A stretch of 64,000 nt of DNA from Brugia malayi (GCF_000002995.4 NW_025062475.1:14637152-14701151); one strand, 5' to 3'. Positions 23,001 through 44,692 are shown, counted from the first letter of the stretch. Program-made: numbers and translations. Notes: a model not told the origin generated them from the letters alone.

Positions 23001-25000
23001 AATTTATGCAAATGGAAAAGAATTTTTAAAAAAATCTTCATTAATAACTTAAAGTAAGTTATACTTTATATCATGCACAATCCTTTAACTATTCATAATA
23101 ACGACCGAACTACTGGAATATGATTGCAAGACAGATATAAATACAAAGCTATACACAGTAATACTTATTCCACTAATCATTTTTTTAATCCTAAAAATAT
23201 TACTGCTTTTTCTAGTCAAAGAAAAAATAAACACACTGATAGAAGGAAAAAGAACTATTGATTTTTTGTATTTAAATTTTCAGCGGGCATGTTTATCTTA
23301 TGGTTCACATTTTTGGGAAGCACTTGATAATAAATAATTAAATAAAAAGCAAACCTCTCTGACTAAAATCATCGACTAGAATGATTTCCTGTAGCAGTTT
23401 AAGTGGTGTTCTATTGATTACGGAATGCACTGTTCGCATTAGAGGTGACCATGCTTCATCAGTAAAAATAATCACCACAGAAGCAACTGGTAAATCATCA
23501 GAATAACTGATTTTATGGCACTGTTTGTGGCGATGATCTGGCAAACTCCGATCCAGTGATATCAAATCACTGCAACAGAAATTTACAGGATATTGAAGAA
23601 TGTTGAAAATAATAAAGCAGTGTTTAAATCTTACTTTAACGCATCGCATGAGAGATAATTTAATGACCGTAATATTACAAAGATATTGGTATAAATGACT
23701 ATCTGATATCATTCTTAACATTCTAAACACATAAATATTCAAACAACAAGCATTTTCTACGAGACAGAAATTGATGAAGAAAAATTACCACAAATTTATT
23801 GTAATACAGTATCTTCAAAGGATTATTGTACTTATTTAATGAGCAAAGTAACCAGTTGTCTTTACATCAGAATGTTACTATGTTAATCTGAGAGTAGGAA
23901 ATATTCAACACTGAATATTTCGTATATTACTATTCATATTTCTTTTATTATGAAGAATCTGACTCAAAACGTTTGTATCAATACAACAATTCTTCATAAG
24001 AATTGCATTTTCAATAAGCCTTGCAAAAATGATAATGTAATATCAGAATTTAATGTGATAATAATCGCAATAATCATGGCTGCAACTCTCCCACCTATAT
24101 CGTGCTTTAAAACATGCATTAAATTTTTAAAGCGTATTACCCTCTACAAAACATAAGTTAGAATAATTAACTTTTATCAGGCAGACAGTACTTTTTCGGT
24201 TATATTAATAACCCACCAACAATTCATAAATAATTCTGCAATAAGAGATGTAATAGCTCAGTTTTCTCTTTTTTTTTTTTAAATATTTTACACAAAATCT
24301 GATGTTTTTAAAATTCTTTACCACATCCTTTTAGCTTAAGAAATGACAATTTGTCTTCCTCCAAAATAAATAAATATGTGTTACCTTGCAACCAAATTCA
24401 TGAACCATTTTTTCATGTCTGCTTCTCCTTGTACTTTTTGTTTTCCTGTCAAATATACTCCAGTACCATCTTCTCCGGGACCAATACGCTTCTTCGAATA
24501 ATCTGGCACTTGATGCAGCATAACATCGTGCTCCCGCTTGCAAGAATTTTCAAGGATTGAAACACGGGAAAGAAAGAAAAGAGAAAAATCGTAATCCAAC
24601 AAAAGTAGAACATTTCAACCGCAAGGAATATTCAATAACTTAGAATAGGGCAACCTCCAGTGATCGCCAAAACTGTATCTGACTAATAACGAGGATGTGT
24701 CTTTTGGTGACCAAATCTGTGTCTGGTTTTTCATTCAATCGTCGCTGATGAACGTGGTGTGGAAAACGGAATGATTCAACCACCGGATTAGGTAATGGCG
24801 ATATTTGTTATCTGGCTGATAAAGTAAATTTAAACTTAACAAAATATAAATTTCTAAATAAAAATGCATACTTTCCGTGCAAGAAATTGAAACTGCAAAA
24901 GATTACGTGCATAGAATACTACGAAAAGGACGAGCATCATAGCAAACATAACGTTTAGTAATACGGTTGCTTTGTAACGTGGAATAAAATATCGTATCAT
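20056..25000 (-). CDS. Polypeptide N-acetylgalactosaminyltransferase (GLY/GALNT family, possibly GLY-9-like)
   Basis: A Golgi type II enzyme that starts mucin-type O-glycosylation by adding GalNAc to Ser/Thr. Exon 1 (25000-24872) encodes a signal anchor with [15 protein letters not shown]. Later exons: 24536-24385, 23569-23355, 22845-22674, 22336-22136, 21952-21835, 21688-21494, 21195-21061, 20873-20766, 20454-20311 and 20193-20056 (TAA). Catalytic landmarks are [39 protein letters not shown], the metal site [21 protein letters not shown] and [15 protein letters not shown]-terminal ricin-type lectin domain follows, with GLCLDT, LCLDVTG and QKWEI repeats. The exon near 24800-24655 fits in frame only for its second half; a TAA blocks the simple join to exon 1, so the stem region is unresolved. 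FTDEAW in place of the commoner FHNEAW resembles the GLY-9 branch from memory. Confidence 0.88.
22864..22882. repeat. Short (TGC)n trinucleotide run
   Basis: Six TGC units, reading as CAG repeats on the coding strand, in the GalNAc-transferase intron just upstream of the exon that starts at 22845. Confidence 0.8.
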
Positions 25001-25379
25001 ACTGCAAATTATATAAGTAGAAGAAATAATTAAATAACTAAAAATTTTAAATCTGAACTTACTATTTAAATATAACATAATCAAACATAACACAATGAAA
25101 TGCCTTAAACACGAGGAACTCATAAGCAATTAGCTAAGTAAATAAGATAACATTTAATGATTAATTAAAAATTAAGGCGAAAACCTATTTAAACAGTATA
25201 ACCATTAAGAAATTGAATATTCGATTAGGGAATGATGTAACATATTTAATAGTATCATCCAGTAGAAATAAGTTTCCACTAAAATTTAAGAAGTAATAAT
25301 AATAGCAACAGTAATAATAAGAGTAATAATAATAATAATGATTAATGATAATGACAATAATAATCAAATACTTAAATTT

Positions 25380-25530
25380 ATTATGGCCACAACATAAAAC
25401 CCCAGAAACCTTCCACCAGGAACCACCAACCATCCCCAAAACATTTAACAGAAAATGGTAAACCAAAAAGTCACCGCTGCCACCAAATTCTGGCCTAAGT
25501 AGTGCGGCCCGGTCTCTTGATTAGTGGTTC
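25380..25530 (-). promoter_or_regulatory. GC-richer island, candidate promoter or 5' UTR exon of the GalNAc-transferase
   Basis: This short stretch stands out from the AT-rich surroundings, with C-runs on the plus strand and a GGCCGCACTACTTAGGCC block near 25498-25515. On the minus strand it contains AGCG|GTGACT, a possible donor, and the GalNAc-transferase start codon lies directly after a TTTGCAG acceptor at about 25003. A noncoding first exon spliced across about 0.5 kb would explain both. No coding potential is claimed. Confidence 0.25.
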
Positions 25531-26552
25531 ATTGTGAAAATTAATTCTTACAATCTTATCTGCGATTTGTTAAGTTTTAGTATTTATTTGTTTGTATTAG
25601 AATAAAAGCAAGAATAAATTGAAAATGAAAATATTCTTTTGATCAATCGAATGGCTGATGACTGATTATTTAAAATGATTGATTATATTAAAAAAAGAAA
25701 GGAACTTTCAGTTATTTTAAAATTTTGACTTTTATAAATTGCAATGATTTCATCAAAATTGTTGAATGGAAGAAAAAGCATAAAATCTTTTTAAATTTAA
25801 ATTATTTGTTATCAATATTTCCAAAAATTTCTTTTATTTCATTGACAAATTTTTGCATTTAATCTTTCTTCGTCTTTAATTTTCTGACATTTCCTACATT
25901 TGCTTATTGTTTCTATTTCTATCAATGAAAAAAATGATACAATTATCACAGGAATTAATGATTTTCTTATATAAATAATGGCAATTTTTTTTTTTTTTTT
26001 CATTTAATATTTTTCCATTTTTGTTAGATAATTTCTCTCAAAGAGTAATTAAAATTGAAATTCAAACTCATTTATCATTTGTATTTATTGAAATAACACT
26101 CAAGCACATATTTATACCATTTTTCCTATTTAAAATAAGCACATTTGTATAATTAAAAGAAATATTTTCATTTTTCAAAAAAAAAAAAATCGATTAATTC
26201 AATTATTTCTTCAAATAACATAATTTTCACTTACTTAAAATAGTTGCTAACAAAAATTACACTTTTTTCTTTAAATGAAAAAAAGAAAGAGCAAATTACA
26301 AATGTGAAATGTAATGAAATAATTTGAATTAATATCTTATTAAATTAGCTAAGAATATTATTACCCAAGCTTTTATTTCTTCATCTATAGTGATAGTAGG
26401 CCAAGCAAACTGTGGTGCTGATCTTTATGTTATACAAAGATACAAAATGAAAAAAGAAGAAGAAGAAGCTATCTGAATTATTTAACTAGGCTTAATTTTT
26501 GAAATAATAATAGCCTAATGCAAATAAATTAATTGTGGCACAAATGTGACAG

Positions 26553-26556
<4 letters not shown>

Positions 26557-26592
<36 letters not shown>
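26557..26592. repeat. (GA)n microsatellite
   Basis: About 36 bp of GA repeats followed by an A/G-rich tail, in the spacer upstream of the GalNAc-transferase. Confidence 0.9.
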
Positions 26593-26597
<5 letters not shown>

Positions 26598-29500
26598 AGA
26601 AAAGAAAAATTGAAAATGCTAACTATCAGAATTAATTTTCATATCTATGCTAAATATCTAAAAAAAAAAAAAAAAAAACGACTGAGAAAAGAAATTTTTA
26701 TGTTAAAATATTTGAAGATTGATTAGTAATGAAAAAGAAAAAGAGAGGAAACAAAGAAATTATCAAATTTTACATTTTACAAGTATGATAGCAATATTAA
26801 GGAAAGAAATAAATTCAAAATGAATTATCACTGATTTAATATTATCAATGCAATCATTATAATCATTCGTATTCCCCAAAAACTATCAATTGCTGAAAAA
26901 AAAAAAAAAAAAAAGGAAATGAAAGAGTCCATAAAACATACTATTAAAGTTTTGATATTAATTATCGAATTTATTAAAATCTATAATAATGAATTTGTTA
27001 AAACTCAGAAACAAAAAGAAAAATATTTATTTAATTTGAAAAAGAGGGAAGAAAAAGCTAAAGAAAATAGAAGATTGATGACACACTTTTCTTGCTCTCA
27101 CTATTCAAATAAATTAAATAGATGATAAGAACTGAAAAGTTTTCTAATAAATTTTTTAAATTAAATTAATCTATAAATTGCAAATAAAATTGATTTTCAC
27201 GTATAAATTTTAACTGCACATTTTATAAATGATAACAATCATTTTTCCAATTGAATGATAAGAAGGGTTTTGCGAATTTTCATAGATGACATATAGGTGA
27301 CAATACTACTAAAAATGTGAATGTGCTAGCAAAACGTGTTAAAATGAAATTATTCCTAAACTTTTGAAAACAAAAGGTTAAATAAATGACCCTTCTTCAT
27401 TTATAGAATGACCTTTTCTTTATATGGGACCATAATATAACATAATAACAACACTATTTTTATATTTTTGCATACATTCAATTTGACCTCAACTTTTGCT
27501 CAATAGGATTTTTTTTTGTTTTTTTCTTTTTTTATTACTCCTTGCATCATCCATCATCATTCATTCGCGTTTTTCATCTCACAATTCTTTTTTGATTACT
27601 TCTTCCGAAAGTACTGAAAATATTTTACCTTTTATTTAAGCTAAAAATTTTTTAAATAAATTTAAGATTTTTTTTTTAAAATTGCTTTCCTATTTTCTTA
27701 ATTACATTTACCTTAACACTAAAACTTTTTCATCTTTGAGATTCTAGCATAAATAAATCATAAAATTATTATTCACTCTGCATTAATTAATCTATATGAA
27801 GGTAAAACTTCACTTAATTCCAGAAAATAAATTCTCATCAACTTTTGCAAGCTAATATCTATAATATTGTTGCTTACTAGCATAAAAATTTTTAAAAATA
27901 ATAAAAATAGCTTAAAGAAATCTTTTCACCCTAAAATTGCCACATTTCTTGCTAAAGACCACACAGTAAATTTGTTAATTTCAAATTAATTCTTATGCCA
28001 TGCGATTGACACTCCTCTGCAATCTCTAGATAGGTGATTAACCTTTGACCTGAATAGAACTTTCCATATCCCACCGACAACAATCGATCTAACCTTCCCT
28101 TTTGTTCTTTGATCAGCAAATATTAGCATAACTGTTATGTTTATGGATAATTGTTAACTATCACATCAAACTGATTCATTATGAACTACTCCAGCTATCA
28201 ACTAACATACAAAGTAAATTTTCGAAAAAAAATTAATCATAGTTTTTCATTAAAAAAACTGAAAACTCATTTTGTTATTAGCATTCCATTCCGGTTATTC
28301 GGAAAAATTCTTTAGGAAATTCGCATTGTTAGCTTGTTTCATTGATTAAATAAAATCATGCATATATTAAACAATATCTTACATAATAATTTATAATGGA
28401 AGCAACGAATTTAAAAAGCAAAACAGATCTTTTTACTACAATTAATAATAATAATAATTAATTATAATATTTTCTAGTAAAACAGAACAAAAAGGAAAAC
28501 AATGAATAACAATGAAAGATACGAAATTCACTGACACTTTATTTGTTGCGAAATATTAACAATTTCTGGAAAAAAAAAATAGACAATAATTTAAGAGAAA
28601 AGAGCCACTTTGTTGCTTAAATTTACATTTCTCTCAATAATCCCTCCAATAAAACTTATCTCAAATCCTAAAATGATTCAATAAAATGATTCAAATCCTA
28701 ACTATTTTGATAATATATGCAACCACATTCAAAATATTCCAGATGATACTCATTTTCATTTCAAAAATTTTGCCATAGTGCTTACCGTTCCTCTTCTAAT
28801 CACTTCCCTAGTGCTTTAACTGAAAGAATTGCTAAACAGAATTTTTGAAATTACAAAAATTTTCACCTAAATAGTTTTAAGCGGTAAGAAAATGAATACG
28901 AAACATAAAAATATCTTTCAATACAAAAATACCATTTTTTTAACATAAGAAAATAAACCATTCCAAAAAAAGTGAGTTCAATTATTGATATAAAACGTTG
29001 TACTGATTCAAATAAAACGATGCTCAAAGAAATTAATGCTGTACTGTTCCATCACAAATTCTAACTATGTCAAACAAAATATGTTAAAATGTAAATGCAG
29101 CACTTTTCTTTTTCATTTTTGCTTCAACTCATTTATATCTAATCATTTGATATATCCAAATTACATGTTTTGTTAGTGTAAAATTATTGAGCACCAAAAC
29201 TAACAAATTATTTTCCCAACAGCAAAAAGAAAAAAAAAAGAACACATCAAAATGTCAAAAGTTTTTTCTTTGTTCAAATAAGTGACAATTAATCAAATTG
29301 CTGAAAAAGAAATAGTTGAAGTTGTATATAATAAGTAAATAAGCGGAACAAAAGTGAAGAGCACTTCTAATATAAGCAACAATAGAAGGAAACAAGTCAT
29401 GATTTACTCTCATCATAATTTCACTCTTTATAATCTATCAATATTTTCCTTCTTTTTTTCTCTTCTCCACTGGTAATTCTAGGTATAGAATGAAAGCTAA

Positions 29501-29724
29501 ATAGAATGATTAAGAAGGAATTGGAAGGAAAGAGAAAGAAAAAAAAAAAAAAAAAAACATAGGAGGTGCAAATGAAGAGGGAAAAAAAAATGTGGTAAGA
29601 AACATAATCTAAACTTTCGAAATTTTTCCATTAAGTTTGAAAAATTCTTTAAATTAATCTGCAAAAATGAGTAAGACGAGTAGGATTTAAAAATGAAAGT
29701 AAATATTTAAGTTCAGAAATTTAC

Positions 29725-29815
29725 CACAACACTCTGTAGACGAATTATCATCACACTTTTCAGATGGCACAGGTGGAAGAAAATCAAACAAGTTTCCGTA
29801 CGTTGTATTTAGTTG
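29725..29815 (-). other. Exon-like segment downstream of the SERCA stop (possible alternative 3' exon)
   Basis: On the minus strand an ACTAG acceptor is followed by 30 open codons (with NTTYGNLFDFLPPVPSEKC) and a G|GTAAAT donor. Its base composition is balanced compared with the flanks and it looks coding. It lies 45 bp beyond the SERCA stop codon. SERCA genes of vertebrates and C. elegans make C-terminal isoforms by 3' splicing, so an alternative end is possible; an unrelated exon cannot be excluded. Confidence 0.3.
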
Positions 29816-29859
29816 CTAGTTTAAATACCCACATAAGTAAGACATGAAAAATTAATTTA

Positions 29860-37684
<7,825 letters not shown>

Positions 37685-39760
37685 ATCGGTCCCTCCTTTT
37701 TAGTACTACGCCCTGAAACGATCATAAAATTGAAATAGCATATATATTAGTAGTTTTGGAGATAAAGATTACGCACAAAAAATCAACGCAAGAATTAAAT
37801 GCATATGTTTGTGAAAAAGTTTACCGACGAATAATTCTTCTGTATAAAGGTTAATATGGAAAGTAAATGAAAACGTATTTCCCACCGATTAACATGTTGC
37901 ATTTATTAATCTTTTCAATTATAGGCATTGTGGCATTTGTATATTTCATACTATAATATCGACCTAATCTTCAATCAGAATAATCTGAACCAAACAAATT
38001 AAATTAACTGAAAGAAAAAACAGAAATCAAAACTCAGATTTAAAGAAAACATTATAAAAACCATTAACATGCCAAAAATCAATCAGAAAAAATATCAATT
38101 GAAGAATAATTTTTTATTCATTTCATACATCAACATATCTGTCATACATAGATTATTTAACAACGTATTCGAGTAGCGTTTACAAGATGAAAGGATTACA
38201 TAAAATTGATTACCAAATCATATAGCATTTCTAGAAGTGATAGTGAAGTGAATAGTGAAGAAATGAGTGCTGAATGATGGAAAGATAAGGGAAATAGTAT
38301 GATTACGACGGCAAACGATAAGAATTCATCTGTGGTATTTGAAAAGTACCAGACAAAACAGCATGCTAACATTAAATAATATGCAAAATATAACAATAAT
38401 AAAAACCAGGTACAATTTTATACTTATTCAATATCAAACACCAAATAGTATGATTTTTCCCAGAGAACATAATTCCTAACTTTGCTTTCATTACTCTAAT
38501 ATAAACGGAAATACATATATATTTGGCCATAGATACAAAAACTAAACAGTGAAAATACAAGAAATATTTATCAGCTTTCACATTTTTTAATTCGAATTTC
38601 CTTCAAATATAATTGCATATATATGCTATTATACTTCAGCTTATCTACAATGTAGGTTTCGGAGAAAAAAAAAAGAACGATTCATCGAAAACGGAAATAA
38701 AAATAATGAAATAAATACAACGTTCGAATTTGATATGGAAATTTTTTATTTTAATTTTATGTTAATTCAGCAATAAAATTGCCCTAAAATTAAAGTTTAA
38801 ATTTCATTTCGAAAATTCAGTTAGACTAGGAAAATACGAATTTTCCATCATACAAAAACTTCCCGAATTATATGAACGAACATTTCAATCAATTATATAT
38901 ATATATATCAACACATTAATATATGTTCTGTCACGTGAGTTTTCCAATATATGTATAGTGATTACGTTCAACTACATTAACATAGGTAATATCACTATGC
39001 GTTCACATATGTCAAAACATACATTAAAAAAAAAACTTGTACAAATCGATTTTTGCAACAAAGAATTAATTTTGTTAAATACAAATCATTCTATCATCCA
39101 GTTATTTAATAGGATTCAAGCTTTTGTGGATAATGGAATACATTAAACGATGAATCAACTCTTTTATGAAATGGACGTTGACTGAAAAATGGAGCAATTT
39201 TAGGCAACCATAAAGGTTAATTATTGAAAACTAAACAGTTGCATATAAAGTAATCATATATCTCACTAACTTCTTAACTGATCTTACAGCAAAAAAAAAG
39301 ATTAAATAACATTATTTCAATCTTTACAATGAACATTTACAATACATACATTCTGTATAGGTAAATCGTAAACGAATACATATGAAAGATTAATTTTGTA
39401 AAAGGTTAAAGGTCAATTCTAAATCTTTAAATATCAAAAAAATACTAATAAATACAATCATCTTTAATCTTTAATGAAATTTTCACTACAAACGATCGAT
39501 TAGTAGCACCAACGCACACTCAATGCCATCTCAATGAGAAAAAAAATTGTTATTGGAAAGTGACTCAATATAACGATGGACCGTATGGCCCAAAACGTCA
39601 TCGTTATTTCCAGTTCAATTTATTTTCAATAATTTCCTCTTTCGGGAAACAGATATGCCTGAGACTGTGTTATCGTATGATTCGTTCCGGCTCATTCCGG
39701 TTTATTCCGGTATTGCTTATCTTTTGATGGATGCTTGTAGTCCTGTTATGTGTTTTTTAA
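37685..39760. promoter_or_regulatory. SERCA upstream region
   Basis: About 2 kb of AT-rich DNA without a gene. A TTTCAG acceptor at about 37713 shows that the SERCA message begins upstream or is trans-spliced. The segment 39480-39740 is less AT-rich and has a TAACGATG...CATCGTTA inverted repeat (about 39570-39607) and the TTCCGG triplet listed separately. Confidence 0.35.
39685..39710. promoter_or_regulatory. Three TTCCGG motifs in exact 10-bp register
   Basis: TTCCGG ends at 39690, 39700 and 39710, each separated by four A/T/C bases. The reverse strand reads CCGGAA three times, an ETS-type core. Ten-base spacing puts the sites on the same face of the helix. It lies about 2 kb upstream of the SERCA start codon. 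Confidence 0.4.
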
Positions 39761-42700
39761 TCCAAACTGTTTGCATTATTTAGATTTATTTTAAAGAAAT
39801 TTTTAAAAATTGTGCATATTTGTTGAATTTCTTTTTTCTTTTTTTGAAGTTATAAAAGTACAATAATGATTTAATAATGAATGCATTCGCAAAGTTTCTG
39901 CTGTTTAAATGAAGATAATTGAATATATCATTGAAATAGTTGGATGTAATAGAAATTGAGTAATGCTAGAAATTACTAATTGTTAATTATTAATTAGCTA
40001 ATATTAAATATTATTTGAAACAAAGGAGATAATCTTGCATATTGCATTCTATGATGTAATACTAATAATTTCATATATTATCCTGTGTTGTTGCAAAAGT
40101 AAATTGATGGGAAATGAATTTTGAAATTATTTGAGATGAATTGTTCATTTGAAAGAATTTCGTTTATTATTTTAATATGCCTCAAATATGTCATCATTTT
40201 TTCTTGACTATATTTCTGTCATATCAGATGAATCAGCTAAATCAGTTGGTTTAAAAAAAAAAAAAAAAAAGAGGAAAAAGAGGAAACGACAACTACAAAT
40301 GAACCATAAATTTTCAACATTTATTTATGCCTTAAGAAAAAAAAAAGAAAGAAAGCATCAAAAATATCCGAAAATAAACCAACTGAAATAATAAGAAAGA
40401 GGAAAAAAAAAATAAAATAAAATGAAGATAATAATTTAATCTAAACAACGAAAAGACTTTATTTCATAGATCATTTTTTTTCCTTTCATTCTTTATTTTT
40501 TCTATATTTATTAACAATTTGTTATGAATGATATGTCAGTGCTGTTTTTCTTTCAGTTAACTTTTTTTTTTTTTTTTTCCTTTTCATAATTTAATAAAAG
40601 AGATATATAAATAAAGAAAAGTTTTATAAAAGTATAAAAATTTTATAAGCTATTATGGAAATTATTTTTACTTAATTACTCCACTAATCTATTAATATTT
40701 TTCAACAAATAAAATGCAATGCAATAAATACTTATCAAATATTAAAGTATTTATTAAACAAATGAATTGTTTGAAAAATAAATGCGAAACCATATTTATA
40801 TTACTTTTCCTGTTAGATAACTTTGAAATAAATTATTATACTAAATAATATGAATATTTATTATACAATACCTACTGCTAACTATTTTATTCCTTATAAT
40901 ATGCGAAAATTATCATTTTTTATTTAAAGTTGAATTTCCTTCTTTAATTTTTTCTCTATCCTCATTACATATAATTAATAATTATAACTTATCGCTATTT
41001 TTAGCTCCAAAACTTGTTCAAAGTCTTAATTTAAAAAATTTTGATTATTTTAAAAAAAGAAATTATATTATTCGTTGATTCCAATTAAAAACTGTCATAA
41101 GTGATTAGATCTCAAATTCAAATTACAAATGTTACATCGAAAAATAATTAAAGTTTGATTGTAATTGTGAAATTTTAGTCAAATATTTGTACAAATTTCA
41201 ACTGAAATAATATAACAGATACAAGCATTGATTAGCAAAATTGGAGTGAGAAATTTAATTGAATTCCTTTTTCAACTAATAAGCGATAAATTTAGGCTTA
41301 ACGTATATTATAACGATGAGAAACATTGGCTTTCTTTTTTTTTTGATTGAAATGAAATTTGGGATCGAATTGCAATATATGAATACTTTGTCAACTATTT
41401 AGATATCATTTTATTAAACTAAATTTGAAAATAAAATCTGAAAAATCTAGAAATTTTTACTAGGAAAGAAGTATGGAAGAATGCAAACGAAAAAGCGCAA
41501 ATTGTTTGCATTATTTATTTGCTGCAATCATTCTTCTTGTCAACCTAAGCATACAAAAATCGTTCTTCTTTCGTGTCAACTTAAGTAAACAAAAAATTCA
41601 ATTCATTCAAGCATGTTGCAAAAACGGAAAGAAAGGAAAAAATTGTACTATAAAACAAAGAAAAAAGATAATAAAATAAATTAAAAAGATTTTTACTTAT
41701 ATATTACGTTTTTCAAAAAAAAAAAACACTTAAAAAGAAATGATTTCAAATTTTAAAATTATATTTAAATTTCTTCTTTTTTGTTTCTATTTTATACAAT
41801 AAATTAAATTTAATATGATATGTTTGCTATAGAAAACGAATTTTGTATTTCAGTAATTTGTTTGGTTATTCTCATTCAAATATTAAATTTATAATAATAA
41901 TAGTAATAATAATAATATTAATATAATAACAATAATAATAATTTCTTTCAAATATCAAATTTGTAATAATAGTGATAATAATAATGATTTTTAATAGAAA
42001 ATAGTTTTCCCACTATTAAAATTTAATTATGACATTTAATATGAATAAAATTTTAGGCAATATTTTTAATTATTATTTTTTTATTATTTTATTTTACTTA
42101 CATCTTATCCTCATAGTTTATTTAACTTATAGCTAATTTTATTTATTCTTTGCTTAATTTTTTCTTTCATATTTTACTTAACTTATCTTTGATTAACTTT
42201 ATTTTTATCAAATAATCACTCAACTTACATTTCTGTATTTATTTTAAAATATATGAAATATTAATTTGATTTATATATGACATTACTTTACTTATTTTTA
42301 TGCAAAGAAAATTTAAGTAATAGTTTTCCGACGAAAATGAAACATTTTCAAATGTCTGGAAATACAAAATAACTTTTATTTATAGTTCCTAAAAATATCA
42401 TAAATTTTCCTTTTAAACTTACAACTTGAAAATGTCAAAGTTTCATTTCTGCAAATAAAATTATGAAAGAAATGGAATACAACAATTAATTAATGAACAA
42501 AGACTATTATTCTAAAAGAAAGTGAGAAAAGTTAAAATATGAAGAGAGAAGCTAATGAGCAATTAAAATTTTATTTGTCTCTCCAATGTTCAAAGGAAAA
42601 AAAGAAAGAAATTTTAAATTTTGAAAAAACTTTTTTTAATTTCATATACTATAACATAACTTTTTTTTTTTCCAATTTCTCTCTCACTTTATCTCTTTCT

Positions 42701-44257
42701 CTCTTTAAAAAAAAAAAAAAATATTCTAGCTTAAATGACATTTTTAAAAGTATTTTTGAAGTGGTACTACTAAAGAATTGTTGTTAAATATGTCAACTGT
42801 TTATCTCCATTGACATTTAACATTTTTTGTCAACTAATGCTTACTTTCACTGATGGATTTTTTTTTTTTTTTTTTGAATAATTTGAAAGATTAAAAAAGA
42901 ACTTTTCCTTTCTTTTTTTTTTTTTTTTTTTTTTTTTGTGCTACAATTTTTTTTAAAAGAATGAAAAAAAAAAGACGAAAGAAAAAAGCTCAACAAAAGA
43001 TTTAAACAAAATTTCATTAGGATAATTCAAACATCTATCAAATAGGCAAGTATAACTTTAAAAAATTATCATTTTAAATATTCAAATAATTATCAAATAA
43101 TAAGTGAGGATTTTAGCTAAAATTTTTGAATGATTATCAATCATCAGATGCAAATTTTGATTTAATTTAAATAGTGATGTAAATACTTTAGTTTAATTAA
43201 GATAATTTATAAAATAATAATTGCAAAAATTTTCAGTGGAAATTGTTGAATTGTTATGAAAAATATCTGAAGTTTTAACATTTTTCAAGAAATGATAAGA
43301 AACAAAATAACAATTTATTATTTGAAGAAAGTCAGTTGCAATGATGGAGAAATTAGCTAAATGTTAAAAAGAAAACAAAATCTTTTTTTTTTGCTTCTTT
43401 TTTGAGTTAAATTATATTTTCAATGATGATAAAAGTATTTATCAATTTAAAATTTTTATCCAATCATTTATTCCATTTTCAATTTTTATTCATTCTCTTT
43501 TACCATTTACCATACTACCGATATTTTTTAATGCCAAATTAATGATAATAATAATAATAATAATGAATTGATAAAATTTTCAATTTATTATTGAATTTTC
43601 GTTGTTTTCGATTTTTTTTTTTTTGTTACAGTAATTTTACTAATTTAATTGTTTATAAGAAATACTTTAAAAAAAATAATTATTTTTTTAAAATTTCAAT
43701 TATTTTTTTGAAATATTTTTTTTTTCAGCCAATTCTTTTTTCTCTTTCCTTATTCACAAATATTTTTTCAATTAAAAGAAAAAGAAAAAGTTTTAAAATG
43801 AAAATTGATCAGATGAAGTTGAAATATGTTTCGTAATTAAACTGAATATAATGTGATATAATTAATTTTAAAGCATTAGATGAAATAAAAATAGTAGGAT
43901 AAATTTAAATTAAACTTATGATAATGATGAGATAATATTGTTAATTGATTATGATAATGATAATAAAGCAGGTAGCAACTTCAGTGTTATTTACTGATAA
44001 GAAATATTTAGCAGCAAACAAACTGACATAAAAAGTTTTCAAAATTTAAATGATTCAATAAATTTTAAAATTACTACAAACATTCCATTGTTATTTTGGT
44101 ATCGCCACATGTGTGCAACATTTGCAAGAAGTTTACGTTAAAAATTTTTGTAAAAGACCACCTGTTAAATAATTAACCGTGAACTTTCTCGTCAGGTGCT
44201 ATTTTGCTTATGTATTAACACGTGAACATTTGCGCCCATTCATCTTACCATCACTAA

Positions 44258-44321
44258 TTTTCTTTTCTTTCTTTCTTTTTTCCCCTCTCTCTCTCTCTCT
44301 TTCCCCTTCTGTCTCTCTTTT
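44258..44321. repeat. Polypyrimidine (CT)n tract
   Basis: About 64 bp of almost only C and T on the plus strand, including a (CT) core and C-runs. About 300 bp downstream (44626-44692) the same strand turns purine-only, giving two tracts that could pair with each other. Confidence 0.7.
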
Positions 44322-44625
44322 AACCTTTGAACTTTTATTAAAAAGGAATTGATTTACTAAGTTATTTGCATGAAAAATATGATAAAGAAATAATTTTTGA
44401 TTGATTTATTAAAGTATTTTATTGATATTTCAACAAAATATTTTTTAAAAAGCAGTAAAAAAGAAATAGAAGAAAACTGAAATGTACTCTTTTTAATAAA
44501 AAATTTCAAAAAAAAAAAAAAAAACTGAAATTTTTGTTAAGTTTCATTTTTCTTCTTTTTTTTTTTTTTGTAAAAATTAAAAAAAAAAAAACAGAAAGTT
44601 AAAAAAGAAATCAACATGTGTGGTG

Positions 44626-44692
44626 AAATGGAAAAAATAGAAAGATAGGGATAGAGGGTGAGAGAGGGAAAGGGAGAGGGAGAAAAAAGAAG
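44626..44692. repeat. Polypurine tract
   Basis: A/G-only or nearly so for most of its length, with GAGAGAGGGAAAGGGAGAGG. It is roughly complementary in character to the C/T tract at 44258-44321. Confidence 0.7.

Larger units (their letters stand above)
25001..29724. other. AT-rich spacer between the GalNAc-transferase and SERCA
   Basis: About 4.7 kb without a recognisable gene. It holds a (TAA)n patch near 25290-25345, a (GA)n run, many poly-A and poly-T stretches, and short lysine-rich open frames that look like A-run artefacts. One locally GC-richer island (25380-25530) is listed separately. Confidence 0.5.

Noticed and set aside
26919..27125. Lysine-rich 68-codon frame and similar frames at 40188, 42539, 43591, 45192 and 46966
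   Set aside because: Produced by A and T runs; composition and context give no support for coding.
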